Source of the DNA: Anisus vortex
Taxonomy: Eukaryota; Mollusca; Gastropoda; Planorbidae
Length of the DNA stretch: 64,000 nt
Direction: 5' to 3'
Assembly: GCA_949126835.1 (NCBI GenBank)
Contig: OX421496.1
Span: 23,397,844 to 23,461,843 of the forward strand
In this document: piece by piece, positions 11,701 through 24,200 of the stretch
How positions within the stretch are numbered: position 1 is the first letter of the stretch
Layout of the letters: each line of letters starts with the position of its first letter
Program-made: the position numbers and the translations under genes
The notes under the pieces: model-generated
The model's database searches: none
What the model saw: only the letters and a program-made list of their open reading frames with translations
What the model was told of the DNA's origin: nothing

Positions 11701-14700
11701 CAGTTTCATTAAATCTCCCTTGTCCTAATGTAGCACATGTAAATAAACAATCTTTTCTTTATCCTGTTGTACAGTGGCTGACAGGGTGATTGTGACATCC
11801 AAGCACAATGATGATGAGCAGTACATCTGGGAGTCAGATGCTGAAAGCTTCAGTGTCATTAAAGATCCAAGAGGGAACACTCTGGGCAGAGGCACCACAA
11901 TAAGGTTCTTTCCTTACAATATTTACAATTGTGTAAAAATGTTTGTTTAAATTTTAGAAAGCACATCACAAATGTAACTTTTATGGATAAAATCAATTGT
12001 TTAACTTTTCACAGCTTGCAGCTCAAAGAAGAAGCTCATGATTACTTGGAAGAGACAACACTGAAAAACTTAGTCAAGAAATACAGCCAGTTTATCAATT
12101 TTAACATCTATCTATGGACTAGCCAGGTGAATAGTAGTAGTTAGAATTCATTCAATAAAAAAACACAAGTTGTGCAAAACAATAGTTGTTAAAATATTTC
12201 ATTTACATGTACAGATGGGCTTGAGTAATTCTTGATTAAATTTTTCCCCTCTTTATTCAATTAAGTAACAAAGTCTCAATATCTTTTCTAAAAGTTAATG
12301 TAGATGTTTTGTTATGTTTTCTAATTAAGGAACAAGAGGTTGAGGAACCTGTCGATAGCGACGAGACAAAGAGTGAAACCAAAGCTGATGAGGATGATGA
12401 TGAAGAAGGGAAAGTGGAAGAAGAAGAAGAAACTGATAAGCCTAAGACCAAAAAAGTGAAGAAAACTGTTTGGGATTGGGAACTGATGAATAGTGTCAAA
12501 CCAATCTGGACTAGAAAGTAAGCCTGACTATTCATAAACTAGGCTAAACAATATTGCAGAATCTCAATTTCATATAACATATATAACGCTATATACCAAT
12601 GGCAATAGCAACCATTTATCCACAAATGCCAATTCTATGTTTGTGTGATTGTATTTGACCTAGATGGTAAAGATGTTTGGATGAATAAAGTCCTGCTTAC
12701 AAAAGAATCCATTAAAAGCTTTTGTTTTCTTTATGTTGACTGTTGGCTTTTATTCAATGATTTGACTCTAACTATCTAATTCATTGCCAGCCAACAACTG
12801 TCTAGAAAACTAGAAAGTGTAAAATATTAGAAACAAAGTTCTATACAGTACACTGTATCTTTGTGCAGTCTTAGCTATTGTTATAATTTATACACATATT
12901 TAAGTATGTATAAAGACTTCATCTAACTTGTATAATAATATTTTTTTAGGCCAGCAGATGTTACAGATGAAGAATACAATGCATTTTACAAATCTATTTC
13001 AAAAGAAAGTTCAGAGCCCATGGCTAAGATTCATTTCACTGCTGAAGGTGAAGTGACATTCAAATCTATTTTATTTGTGCCTTCTTCTGCTCCATATGAC
13101 ACCTTCACCAATTATGGCAAAAAAGTGGATCACATCAAGGTACATTTCCTTATTGTTTTTAAATATTTCAATGTTTCTTTACAAGTTTTTGCAAGATAAA
13201 GAGTTAAGAAATACAGCTATTTAAAGTCAATCAATGACATGCACAATTGGTAAGAGGAATATCTAATCCATTATTTTCAGATGTATGTACGTAGAGTATT
13301 CATCACAGATAATTTTGAAGACATGATGCCCAAATATTTGACCTTCATTCGAGGTGTAGTTGATTCTGATGATCTGCCACTCAATGTGTCCCGTGAGACA
13401 CTTCAACAGCACAAGCTCCTTAAAGTCATCAAGAAAAAGTTGGTACGCAAAGCTTTGGATATGATCAAGAAAATTGACAAAGAAGAATATGAGAAGTTTT
13501 GGAAAGAATACAGTACCAAGTAAGTCATTTTTTCTTTTAAATGTAAGCATTAACTGACTTAAACCAATGGATATAGTATCCATTGCTGAAGAAAAAGCCC
13601 AAACCCCCTTCCAATATTCATTCCTAAGCAAAGTTGCATAACTTAATTAAAATTGACATGCTTTTTAAATGTAAAAGTAATTAAAAAAAGGTAATTGTGT
13701 TTTTTTTTCTTTCTTTGTAAATTGTAACAACCTCCCATTGTTAAATGATCATATAAGCTCCAAATAAGTAAATCAAATAATGGCTTTCTTGCTGACCTCT
13801 ATTAGTTGTGAGCCTAAAACAGTGCAACATATAACTTTGTGTAAGGATTAATGAATAAAAAATCAAGAAATTGAACAATCTGTTTTAAAACCTCGGTTTA
13901 CATATATTTTTTTATTTTATTTTTCCCCTCCTTACTTGGGTGTTTACTAATGAAATTATTTTTTGTTTTTTTTCTATAGCATTAAGCTGGGTGTTATTGA
14001 AGATACGTCTAACCGGACACGTCTGGCCAAGCTGCTCCGTTTCTTTTCTTCCAACTCTGATACAGAGCAAACTTTCCTTGCAGATTATGTAGAAAGAATG
14101 AAAGAGAAGCAAGAAGCCATTTATTTCATAGCAGGCACAAGCAGAGAGGAGGTACACTGAAACAGAACATCAATATTTGTTAGATTAGTTTTTAAACAGA
14201 ACAAAAACAGGAAACTAACCATTTTGCATTTGTTTTACTTTAGGTTGAAAAGTCTCCATTTGTTGAGCGTCTCCTCAAGAAGGGTTATGAGGTACTCTAT
14301 CTTGTTGAACCTGTTGATGAGTACTGCATACAGTCACTTCCTGAGTTTGAAGGCAAGAAATTCCAAAATATTGCTAAGGAGGGCTTAAATATTGATACAT
14401 CAGAAAAAGCCAAAGAGAGGAAAGAGGAACTTGAGAAGGAATTCAAACCTCTTCTTGATTGGTTGAAGGACAGCGCACTCAAAGATCAGGTAATTACTTG
14501 ACTAGCAAGAAGTTTAAATATTGGCCTTATAATGTTGTTTTGGAACACTTGAATAAAGACATGAAATCGTTGAACCCAAAGATCCTGCTTTTTCCATCCC
14601 TGCCTTTTAAATTGGCATATCTACCAGACCGATATTTTGTTCTGACACACCTTATTATCCCAATGTAAATATAACGCCACCACCTCAGAACGCACAACAC

Positions 14701-17700
14701 TACTTGTTAACTGTAATGGAGTCATTCTAAGTTTAGTGTTTGTTATCGTATGAAAAAGAAAGTGTTAAATGCTACTTAATGGACTTTGTAATTAATTTAG
14801 AATTACGCTGGTGGTAAATTATGTCCTAATGAATCAGAAGATGATAAATAAAGATCAATTTAAAAGGGATTTAGTCATTTGAATCTTGAGGGATATTGTC
14901 AAGTTACTTATTTCTGAATTTTAGGATCTAAATACTAGAATGACTAGCATACAAAAAAGGAATACTGTTGATAAACTGATTGTTCTATGAATAAAATAAG
15001 GGGATGATATAATTTAATAGATGACTTTTGCTTGACTTGTATTTCTGTTTAGTGTTGACTTAGGGAGTGAAGGGTATTTAAGGACCAGGGTCTCAGGGCT
15101 CAAATGATTAAAGATAGATTCTAATTTTCCTATTTTTCTGTATTTTTAGATTGAGAAGGCAGCCATCTCAGAACGTTTGACCAACTCACCCTGTGCACTT
15201 GTAGCAAGTCAGTATGGATGGTCAGGAAATATGGAAAGAATTATGAAATCTCAAGCTTATGCAAAACAAGGCGATGCATCTAATCAGTAAGTTTTTGTGT
15301 ATTTTTAATCTTTTATGAATATATTATATCTATTGGTATATTATTGAATTATTTCTACTCTATCATAATCATCCTTATTTGGTAATTGTTCTTTATTTTT
15401 ACTTAACTATTAAAAGTATATCTGACAAGTAAGCATTTAAACTAGTTTTAATTGAAATACAATTCATAGAAACTGGTGTCACATAACAAAGTATTATTAT
15501 TACAATATATAATACTTGGAAAGTAATTTGTCCAGAAAAAAAAAATTTCAACTTTTAAATATTCTAAATACTTTATTAAGGCTAAATATTTATTAAATTT
15601 TTGTTTCTTCTAGATACTATGCTAATCAGAAAAAGACTTTAGAGATCAATCCCAGACATCCTTTAATCAAGGAACTAAGGACCAGGATTGAGGTATAACC
15701 ATTTACATTAACCTAGTAAGCCCTAATGTATTTCACTCGTGTTTCATTTCATTCTAACTATTAATACTTTACTACTTTTTCAGGCTAATTCAGCTGATGA
15801 CACTGCCACAGATTTAGCTAAGGTTTTGTTTGATACTGCAACCTTGCGTTCAGGTTTCTCTGTCAAAGATTCCTTGGATTTTGCTCAGCGCATTGAAAGA
15901 ATGATGAAAATGAGCATGGGTCTTGATATTGATGCCCCGGTAAGTGAACTGCTTAGTTACACATTGAACATATTTCTACTGAAGGAAATACATCTACCCA
16001 AAACTTGACATGTGTTTGTTGAATATAAGATAAATGTTTCTACTGAAAGTAAAACATGCTTATGTCCATTTACTTGTTTTTATTCACTATAGTTAGATAA
16101 CTGTTTAGTCTCACTTTTAGTATATTTCTACTGAAGGAAATACAACTACCCAAAACTTGGCATGTGTTTGTTGAATATAAGATAAATGTTTCTACTGAAA
16201 GTAAAACATGCTTATGTTCATTTACTTGTTTTTATTCACTATACTATAGTTAGATATTACTGTTTAGTCTCACTTTTAGTATATTTCTACTGAAGGAAAT
16301 ACATCTACCCAAAACTTTACATGTATTTGTTGAATATAATAAGATACATGTTTCTACTGAAAGTAAAACATACTTCTGGTCATTTACTTGTTTTTATTGA
16401 CTATAGATAGATAACTGTTTAGTCTTACTTTTAGCATATATTTCTACTGAAAGTTATACCTTCCTAAAGGTCATGTTCTTATGTTGACTTTGTAGATTGA
16501 GGCTGAACCAGAAGAGGAAGAAGAGGTACCAACAGCTGCTGCAGATGAAGAAGAAATTTCAGCTGATGATGAGAAAACTTCTGAGGTAAATAACATATTA
16601 AGGGTGACAAACATAATTTTGTAACACTTTTTCTAAAATTGCTTAAAAATGTAAGCTCTATTAATTAGGGCTTCTTTCTCAATATAATCTTTATATCACA
16701 CAAAAAAAAGAAGCTTTTGTAAGCAACCTTTTTTTATATGAGTCCCAGTCTTTTATATTTGTTCATATTTGCACAGTAAAACATTTGATATTTTTTTTTA
16801 CTTGTAGTTTAAGTAACAGCCTGACCTTTGTTCTTGCTGCTTGCCCTCCTATATTTTTTTTTCTTCAATGTTTTGTGTGATGTGCTCTGGCCATTTTGTG
16901 CACGCAGAGTACAATCATTTGCTAGCAATTAGTTTCCTAAATTATTGCATCTCAGGGCCCAGGATGTGCATGGGGTGTAATTTAATCATTTTTTTTAGCT
17001 GACTGTTGAACAAAACATGAAGAGTGCTCAGAAAAAGTTTCTATTAAAAAAAACTAATGATGTACATTCAACAAGTTTTAATACTAAAAAATGTGCATGA
17101 TGGTTTGAAGTGACTCAAATTTCTTCAGAATTTGAAAGAAAATTATGTTCCATTTATCAATATATTATTGATTTAATAAACAGTATTAATTCTGTACAGT
17201 TTAAGGTAAAGGATAAAATGTGAATAAATATAGGGGGTTGAACAAAGGTCAAGCTGACTGGCATTATTGTAAGGGGAGATAATAATCTACATAATTATAC
17301 AGATGTTAGTGAACAGTCAATTGAAATTTACCATCATTTCATGACATTTGAAAGTAGAGAGTAAGTCTTGATTTGAACAGACCCACTGGATGTTATGAAA
17401 ACAATGCTGAGCATTTTGACATTTATAACACAAGTAAATTTTGTCTGAATCAAAGGACAAAATATTATAATATAAGCCCTATTACTATATTACAAATTCT
17501 TTTTTTCACTCAAGGAGTCACCAAGTGTATATCTATTTGACACCCCCTAAGTAAATGTCTAGCACAATATTAACAACATCACTTGCTCTTACAATATTGA
17601 TCAATGATAAATGAGCAATTAATCTCAATAGGGAAACACTTTTCATCACTGATAAAACATTTTTTTTTACAAATTTAAAATAAATTGTGTATTTTCTTGA

Positions 17701-17965
17701 AGATAAATAGAAATATATCAAAAATAGTTATTGTTTTTATAATTAGCAGATTTACAAATATACTATCTCATAGGCTAATAATCTGTGTAATCTATGGACA
17801 TCCCAGGTTTGGTCTGTTATAAATCAAGGTTTACATTATATCAATTAATTCAATGATATATTATAAAGTGTTAGTGTTAAATCATGTGATCAAAGCCAGT
17901 GACCTTGAGTGTTTGACTCTGCTCTGTTACAGGATTCTGAAGAAGCAGCCAAAGATGAATTGTAA
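2760..17965 (+). CDS. HSP90B1: Endoplasmin (GRP94), ER HSP90 chaperone; 5' partial
   Basis: ATP-dependent HSP90 chaperone of the ER lumen that folds secreted and membrane clients and binds Ca2+. Exons: 2760-2862, 3356-3497, 3696-3812, 11379-11577, 11775-11904, 12015-12126, 12330-12517, 12950-13139, 13281-13519, 13980-14151, 14244-14489, 15150-15286, 15614-15692, 15784-15939, 16496-16585, 17933-17965. All junctions keep frame with GT/AG borders and give 776 residues plus a split first codon, so about 800 with a signal peptide, the usual family length. The acidic N-terminus with GKSRDGS, the ATPase motifs [28 protein letters not shown] and [11 protein letters not shown], an Asp/Glu/Lys linker in exon 7 (about residues 268-315), the middle-domain [19 protein letters not shown] and the terminal KDEL are all present. 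No disrupted residue was seen. The signal-peptide exon is missing from the model. Intron 3 is unusually long (7.6 kb) and repeat-filled. Confidence 0.97.
2885..3270. mobile_element. MITE with TACCGTATATACTCG termini, copy 1
   Basis: Both ends carry inverted repeats beginning TACCGTATATACTCGC and continuing into TAAGTC(G)CAC, about 386 bp apart, inside HSP90B1 intron 2. Internal sequence (AAAAATGCATACCTTT and TTTTAATCGTGCATAA on the complement) is shared with a longer copy near 31915-32756. There is no coding capacity. I could not see a convincing target-site duplication, so the superfamily is open. Confidence 0.75.
3957..4889. repeat. 38/39-bp minisatellite in HSP90B1 intron 3
   Basis: About 24 tandem units built on TTGGACACCAACTGCATAG followed by TTTGACAATAAACCATTGG. 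Units alternate between 38 and 39 bp and carry GG/TT variants. Because 39 is a multiple of 3, it leaves several long minus-strand open frames rich in the same short peptide; these are by-products. Confidence 0.95.
4890..7689. other. HSP90B1 intron 3, unique AT-rich part
   Basis: About 2.8 kb between two minisatellites. Both strands have dense stops and no open frame resembling an exon. Nothing specific was recognised. Confidence 0.5.
7695..8345. repeat. 48-bp minisatellite with CpG-rich core
   Basis: About 13 units of 48 bp containing AGTTCTCCTTTAAACGGGAC, GCGTGCCACTTTATAACAT and TTAGTTTGT. Each unit has two or three CpGs (CGGGACGCGTG), unusual against the AT-rich surroundings. The first units are irregular (a 22-bp duplication near 7730); later ones are almost identical. 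A minus-strand open frame at 8005-8187 is a by-product of the 48-bp period. Confidence 0.95.
8346..10260. other. CpG-richer segment within HSP90B1 intron 3, possible regulatory region
   Basis: Base composition shifts here: more G+C, more CpG, and GT/GC and poly-C or poly-G tracts (near 9130, 9247, 9374, 9957). Motifs with an ACGTG core occur at 8423-8434 (CACGTGACGTCA, an E-box fused to a full CRE), 9223-9228, 9578-9587 (ACACGTGGCC) and 10046-10055 (GTCACGTGTC). Such cores are bound by bZIP factors, including the ATF6/XBP1 group that controls GRP94 in other animals. No complete CCAAT-N9-CCACG ER-stress element was found. An enhancer or alternative promoter is possible but unproven. Confidence 0.35.
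8743..9035. repeat. 16-bp minisatellite
   Basis: About 18 nearly perfect head-to-tail copies of CGTAATACTGTTTTCT. The minus strand stays open through the array (16-residue period), producing a repetitive 147-residue frame with no other sign of being a gene. Confidence 0.97.
10261..11378. other. HSP90B1 intron 3, 3' part
   Basis: Pyrimidine-rich sequence (about 10660-11010 is T/C-rich on the plus strand), a short GT run near 10425, then ordinary intron up to the acceptor before exon 4. Plus-strand open frames here come from low-complexity TTT/CTT sequence. Nothing further recognised. Confidence 0.5.
15967..16462. repeat. About 150-bp tandem repeat, three copies, in an HSP90B1 intron
   Basis: Three successive blocks each start with TATTTCTACTGAAGGAAATA and run through ATGTTTCTACTGAAAGTAAA and CATTTACTTGTTTTTATT. 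They fill most of the intron between the exons ending at 15939 and starting at 16496. The first block overlaps the exon donor side only by intron sequence. Confidence 0.85.
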
Positions 17966-18867
17966 CACTTGGTCCCCTGATAGTAGCTAGATGTTGTGTC
18001 ATCTCGTGTGATTCATTCTCTGACCATCAAATGCTTTATTATTCACTTGATTCATTACTCACACAATGTTTGTATATTACACTTAGGTATTGCCCATGCT
18101 CTTACTTTAAAATCATATTCAAATGATTTTATATCATTTTTGTTTTCTTTGTTTACTATGGTTGAACCAATCTTACTGCTTTAAATTGGGAACAATGGTA
18201 GGCTCTCTCACCACAACCAATGATAGCTTATGAAACACTATCCTCTATTGCAATACTTGCTAATTATCAAATTGTATTGTTACATTTGTCTCTAGAGAGA
18301 TTCTAAACATGAAGTTTCCATGTTTTTATAACAAAGAGAGCTAGTTTATTTATTTCTTAAAGGACCATATAGATTAATAGTGAATCATTTGACTCAATTT
18401 TTACCAACTTGAAAGCAAAAGTATTAATATGAAAAACTGTTTAAATGATTTGAAGAATAGGAGATAAAACAACAAAAGTTGTGTGAATGTCCACTAGATT
18501 ATACTGCCAAATTAAGATATTTTTTTATGTCTTTTTAAATTTGAATGTTTATGTTGTGAATTATTAAAAGAAAAAATGGTCTTACTTATTAAGCATGTTG
18601 TGAAAGTTTTGTTCATTCCAATTATTGGCTTCAATAGTTTTATGAAGACTTGTTTACAAATGCAGGGATATAAAAAAAAACACACATTATTATTGAACAC
18701 TTTACCTGTCATTTGTCAATAAATTGTTCAAACTATTGGGGAAGCTATGTTTTACAATTTGTGCTAATTTGATTTACTGAGTGCATGGAAAGACCATTGA
18801 TTAGAATAACTGCATAATGTGTGAGATTTCATGTGTTACTATTTCTATGAAGTTGTTTTTACGTTAT

Positions 18868-18873
18868 AATAAA
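18868..18873 (+). terminator. Candidate poly(A) signal of HSP90B1
   Basis: AATAAA lies about 900 bp after the KDEL stop and is followed within 25 bp by a T-rich run (TTTTTTTTGTTTTA). Another AATAAA lies at 18718-18723. Either would give a 3' UTR of 0.75-0.9 kb. Confidence 0.45.
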
Positions 18874-18889
18874 TCTATACATGTTAAAA

Positions 18890-20229
18890 TTTTTTTTGTT
18901 TTATTTATTATTGTTAGTTTAATGCTTTTAAAAAAAACAACAAATACCACTTCTTACACATAACAATGTAAATTAACACTTAAATAAAAAATAATTAATT
19001 TTGTTTACTATATATATAAATTTTAAGTGTAATGAAAAAAAAGATGATTGTGACCCCACAAGGAAGTGTTGTGATGTTGTACACTATATTTTATTTCTTG
19101 AAAATGAAATCAACAGGGTATAGAACTCACAATTAAATAATGTGGATTGTTCAAAGCAAAGTAGTTGAAAATATTAAAGATTATTTGATGAGTACAGTGC
19201 AGGGTTCATGTCAGAACCTACATTTATAATTCAATTTTGAAATAAGTCTTGCATAGAGGCAAATCAAGGATAATATTTGAGCTCTTTTGCCAACTCTCCC
19301 TTTTAGAATGGGACATATAGCTTTATATATTCTATTTGAGCTTTATATATTCTATTTGAACTCTTTAATCAGGCCTACCTGAATACATTTCCAATTCTAG
19401 GCAAAATATTTGTTTGCAACAGTAGTTAGAACCACTAAGTAGCATGATCCAATATGATCCAAAGAAATTTATGAGAAACACTATATACCTGCATGAGGTG
19501 ACTCAGGTGGCTTGATACATTTTACTACTTATGTCCATAAGGGATTAAAATTGAGTTTCTAATAATTAAAAAAAAACAACTTTTTGTTTTTTTTACTAAA
19601 ATCTACTTACCGGATATATTAAATACACTAATGGAAATATAAGAAAAAATTCAACATGAGAATTGTTTCATCTGTGTAAACAATAGATGCTCTCTAAACC
19701 CTCAAATGTTATAAGGACTATCTTGTTATAGGTAAGGAAAGTGTAAACAAATCTAATCATCCTTTAGGCAAGTTATAGTCTAAACCTGTTAGTTAAAAGT
19801 AAATTAACATCAAATCTTGTTACATACAGGTTAACATCTGATCTTGTTATAGGTGAGCACTATTGTTTCATAATTCACATATAATAAATATTCCTAATGC
19901 AAACTGGTGGACAGCATACCATTCACAACCTAGATCAATGACCAAGGCAGATTTAGCCCTACATTGTTTCTCAGTATGGTGTCTACTAAACTCAATGATA
20001 TTAACAAGCTGATTGTCAATCAATGCCTGAAAATGTCTCATTCAAGATATACTTACAACAATGTATGAATTGTAGAAGTTCAAAACTATCTGGTCCAACA
20101 AAGTTGTTTTTTAATTTTAATAAAAAAAAAAAAACAATTCTTGACAATAAAAAACCAATCAAGCTAACACATGATGTTCAATAATAAAATCAAATGATTG
20201 AAAAACTTTGTGACATTTAAATTTTATTA
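18890..20229. other. Intergenic region, no gene recognised
   Basis: AT-rich sequence between HSP90B1 and the Asp-rich gene. No coding exon with conserved-looking content was seen. A 5' exon for the downstream gene could be hidden here, since a short non-coding or signal-peptide exon cannot be recognised by eye. Confidence 0.4.
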
Positions 20230-20895
20230 ACTAAAAAAATAAAAAACCTTTTTAACATTGCAAAGTTAACAAAAGAAACATTTTTAACACAAAGAGTTAA
20301 TTGAGCTAATGAAAGACACATTTTTATCACAAAGTTAATGGAGCTTATGAAAGAAACAGTTTTAACACAAAGTTAATGGAGCTAATAAAAGAAACAGTTT
20401 TAACACAAAGTTAATGGAGCTAATGAAAGAAACAGTCTTAACACAAAGTTAATGGAGCTAATGAAAGAAACAGTCTTAACACAAAGTTAATGGAGCTATT
20501 CTAATGAAATTTTTTTTACACAAAGAAAATTAATTGAGCTAATGAAAGAAACGTTTTTAACATAAATAAAGTTAATGGAGCTAATGAAAGAAACATTTTT
20601 AACACAAAGTTAATAGAGCGAATGAAACATTTTAAACACAAAGAAAGTAAAGAATGGAGTTAATGAAAAAACAAAGAAAGCTAATGGAGCTAAAGGAAAA
20701 AATATTTTTAACACAAAGTTATTAAAGCTCTTGAAAGAAAGATTTTTAACACAAAGAAAATGAAGCTAATGAAAGTACAGAAAGAAATTTTTTCAGCACA
20801 AATTTAATGAACCTAATGGAAAAACATTTTTAACACAAAGTTATTGAAGCTAGTGAAAGAAAAATTTTTCACACAAAGTTAATGAAACTAATTAA
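20230..20895. repeat. Degenerate minisatellite, about 35-40 bp unit
   Basis: Around 15 imperfect units built on AACACAAAGTTAATGGAGCT followed by AATGAAAGAAACAGTTTT. Central units (20340-20500) are nearly identical; flanking units are decayed and vary in length. It ends just before an ATG followed directly by a consensus donor at 20914-20922. Confidence 0.85.
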
Positions 20896-21277
20896 TGAAG
20901 AGATTTTTTTAGAATGGTAAGTATTGATTGAAACTAATAAAATAACTACTTTAATAAAACTTTAGAAATAATTTTCTAAACTTCCGAATTGAAAAAGGTA
21001 ACACTTAAAGCAACTGTAACTGGCAAGATACTAAAAGTTAAAAGCTGAGGAAGAATGATAAGGAAGATTCTTCTAAAGTTGTATGATTTAGAAACATTTT
21101 CTAATGTGATCAAACTATTTAGAGATTTTTCTGGGTGTGCATGTAGTTTAGATTATAACCAATATTAACAGCTCTTATGATAAGCTAGTATTTTTTTCTA
21201 TAAATTCTTTTCTTCTTATTTGTTTATCAAATTTAATCTGAAGTTAATAATTTTCTTTTTGTTCTTCATTATTGTAG

Positions 21278-24200
21278 GAACAGTGCACATTTTGCAAGAG
21301 AAAGCTCATGTATCTGGAAGACAATGTCGGAGATAACCTTGACACAAGTCCTGAACAGAAACACAGTGACACAGATGGGGATGGTATTCCTGATAATGAG
21401 GATAATGATGATGACGGAGATGGTGTCGATGACCTGAATGACCAAGATGATGATGGTAATGGCATACCAGACTTAAAGGAAGTAGACAGTGATGGTGATG
21501 GCATTTCAGACTACTTAGAAAATGATTATAGTAAAGATATAAGCAGGAAGTCTCAAGAAGATCAAGACAATGATGGTGTTCCAGACTATTTGGATAGAGA
21601 TGATGATGGCGATGGAATACCGGATCATCTAGACATGGACGAGTATCAAGTAAATGACAATGATGAGGATATCATTGAAATACCAAATGCTAATTCCAAA
21701 GTGTCTTTTATTCCTGACATGCTTGAAAAAGATAATGATGGTGATGGTATTCCCGATCATTTAGATGATGATGATGACAATGATGGTATTCCTGACAGTC
21801 AGGATAAAGATGATGATGGTGATGGTATTCCTGATGCCCAAGAAAAAGATACTGATGGTGATGGTATTCCAGATCATTTAGATGATGATGATGACAATGA
21901 TGGTATTCCTGATAGTGAAGATAAAGATGATGATGGTGATGGTATTCCTGATGACCAAGAAAAAGATACTGATGGTGATGGTATTCCAGACCATTTAGAT
22001 GATGATGATGACAATGATGGCATTCCTGACAGTCAGGATAATGATGATGATGGTGATGGTATTCCTGATGACCAAGAAAAAGATACTGACGGTGATGGTA
22101 TTCCCGACCATTTAGATGATGATGATGACAATGATGGTATTCCTGACAGTGAAGATAAAGATGATGATGGTGATGGCATTCCTGATGACCAAGAAAAAGA
22201 TACTGATGGTGATGGGATACCAGACCATTTAGATGCTGATGATGACAATGATGGTATTCCTGACAGTCAGGATAATGATGATGATGGTGATGGTATTCCT
22301 GACAGTCAGGATAAAGATACAGATGGTGATGGTATTCCAGACCATTTAGATGATGATGATGACAATGATGGTATACCTGACAGTGAAGATAAAGATGATG
22401 ATGGTGATGATATTCCTGATGACCAAGAAAAAGATACTGATGGTGATGGTATTCCAGATCATTTAGATGATGATGATGACAATGATGGTATTCCTGATAG
22501 TGAAGATAAAGATGATGATGGTGATGGTATTCCTGATGACCAAGAAAAAGAAACTGATGGTGATGGGATACCAGACCATTTAGATGATGATGATGACAAT
22601 GATGGCATTCCTGACAGTCAGGATAATGATGATGATGGTGATGGTATTCCCGATGACCAAGAAAAAGATACTGATGGTGATGGTATTCCAGACCATTTAG
22701 ATGATGATGATGACAATGATGGTATACATGACAGTGAAGATAAAGATGATGATGGTGATGGTATTCCTGATGACCAAGAAAAAGATACTGATGGTGATGG
22801 TATTCCAGACCATTTAGATGATGATGATGACAATGATGGTATACCTGACAGTGAAGATAAAGATGATGATGGTGATGGTATTCCCGATGACCAAGAACAA
22901 GATACTGATGGTGATGGTATTCCAGACCATTTAGATGATGATGATGACAATGATGGCATTCCTGACAGTCAGGATACTGATGACGATGGTGATGGTATAC
23001 CTGATGACCAAGAAAAAGATACCGATGGTGATGGCATTCCCAACCATTTAGACGATGATGATGACAATGATGGTATACCTGACAGTGAAGATAAAGATGA
23101 TGATGGTGATGGTATTCCTGATGACCAAGAAAAAGATACTGATGGTGATGGTATTCCAGATCATTTAGATGATGATGATGACAATGATGGTATTCCTGAT
23201 AGTGAAGATAAAGATGACGATGGTGATGGTATTCCTGATGACCAAGAAAAAGATACTGATGGTGATGGGATACCAGACCATTTAGATGATGATGATGACA
23301 ATGATGGCATTCCTGACAGTCAGGATAATGATGATGATGGTGATGGTATTCCTGATGACCAAGAAAAAGATACTGATGGTGATGGTATTCCAGACCATTT
23401 AGATGATGATGATGACAATGATGGCATTCCTGACAGTCAGGATAATGATGATGATGGTGATGGTATTCCTGATGACCAAGAAAAAGATACTGACAGTGAT
23501 GGTATTCCCGACCATTTAGATGATGATGATGACAATGATGGTATTCCTGACAGTGAAGATAAAGATGATGATGGTGATGGCATTCCTGATGACCAAGAAA
23601 AAGATACTGATGGTGATGGGATACCAGACCATTTAGATGCTGATGATGACAATGATGGTATTCTTGACAGTCAGGATAATGATGATGATGGTGATGGTAT
23701 TCCTGATGACCAAGAAAAAGATACTGATGGTGATGGTATTCCAGACCATTTAGATGATGATGATGATAATGATGGTATACCTGACAGTGAAGATAAAGAT
23801 GATGATGGTGATGGTATTCCTGATGACCAAGAACAAGATACTGATGGTGATGGTATTCCAGACCATTTAGATGATGATGATGACAATGATGGCATTCCTG
23901 ACAGTCAGGATACTGATGACAATGGTGATGGTATTCCTGATGACCAAGAAAAAGATACAGATGGTGATGGCATTCCTGACCATTTAGATGATGATGATGA
24001 CAATGATGGTATACCTGACAGTGAAGATAAAGATGATGATGGTGATGGTATTCCCGATGACCAAGAACAAGATACTGATGGTGATGGTATTCCAGATCAT
24101 TTAGATGATGATGATGACAATGATGGCATTCCTGACAGTCAGGATAATGATGATGATGGTGATGGTATTCCTGATGACCAAGAAAAAGATACTGATGGTG

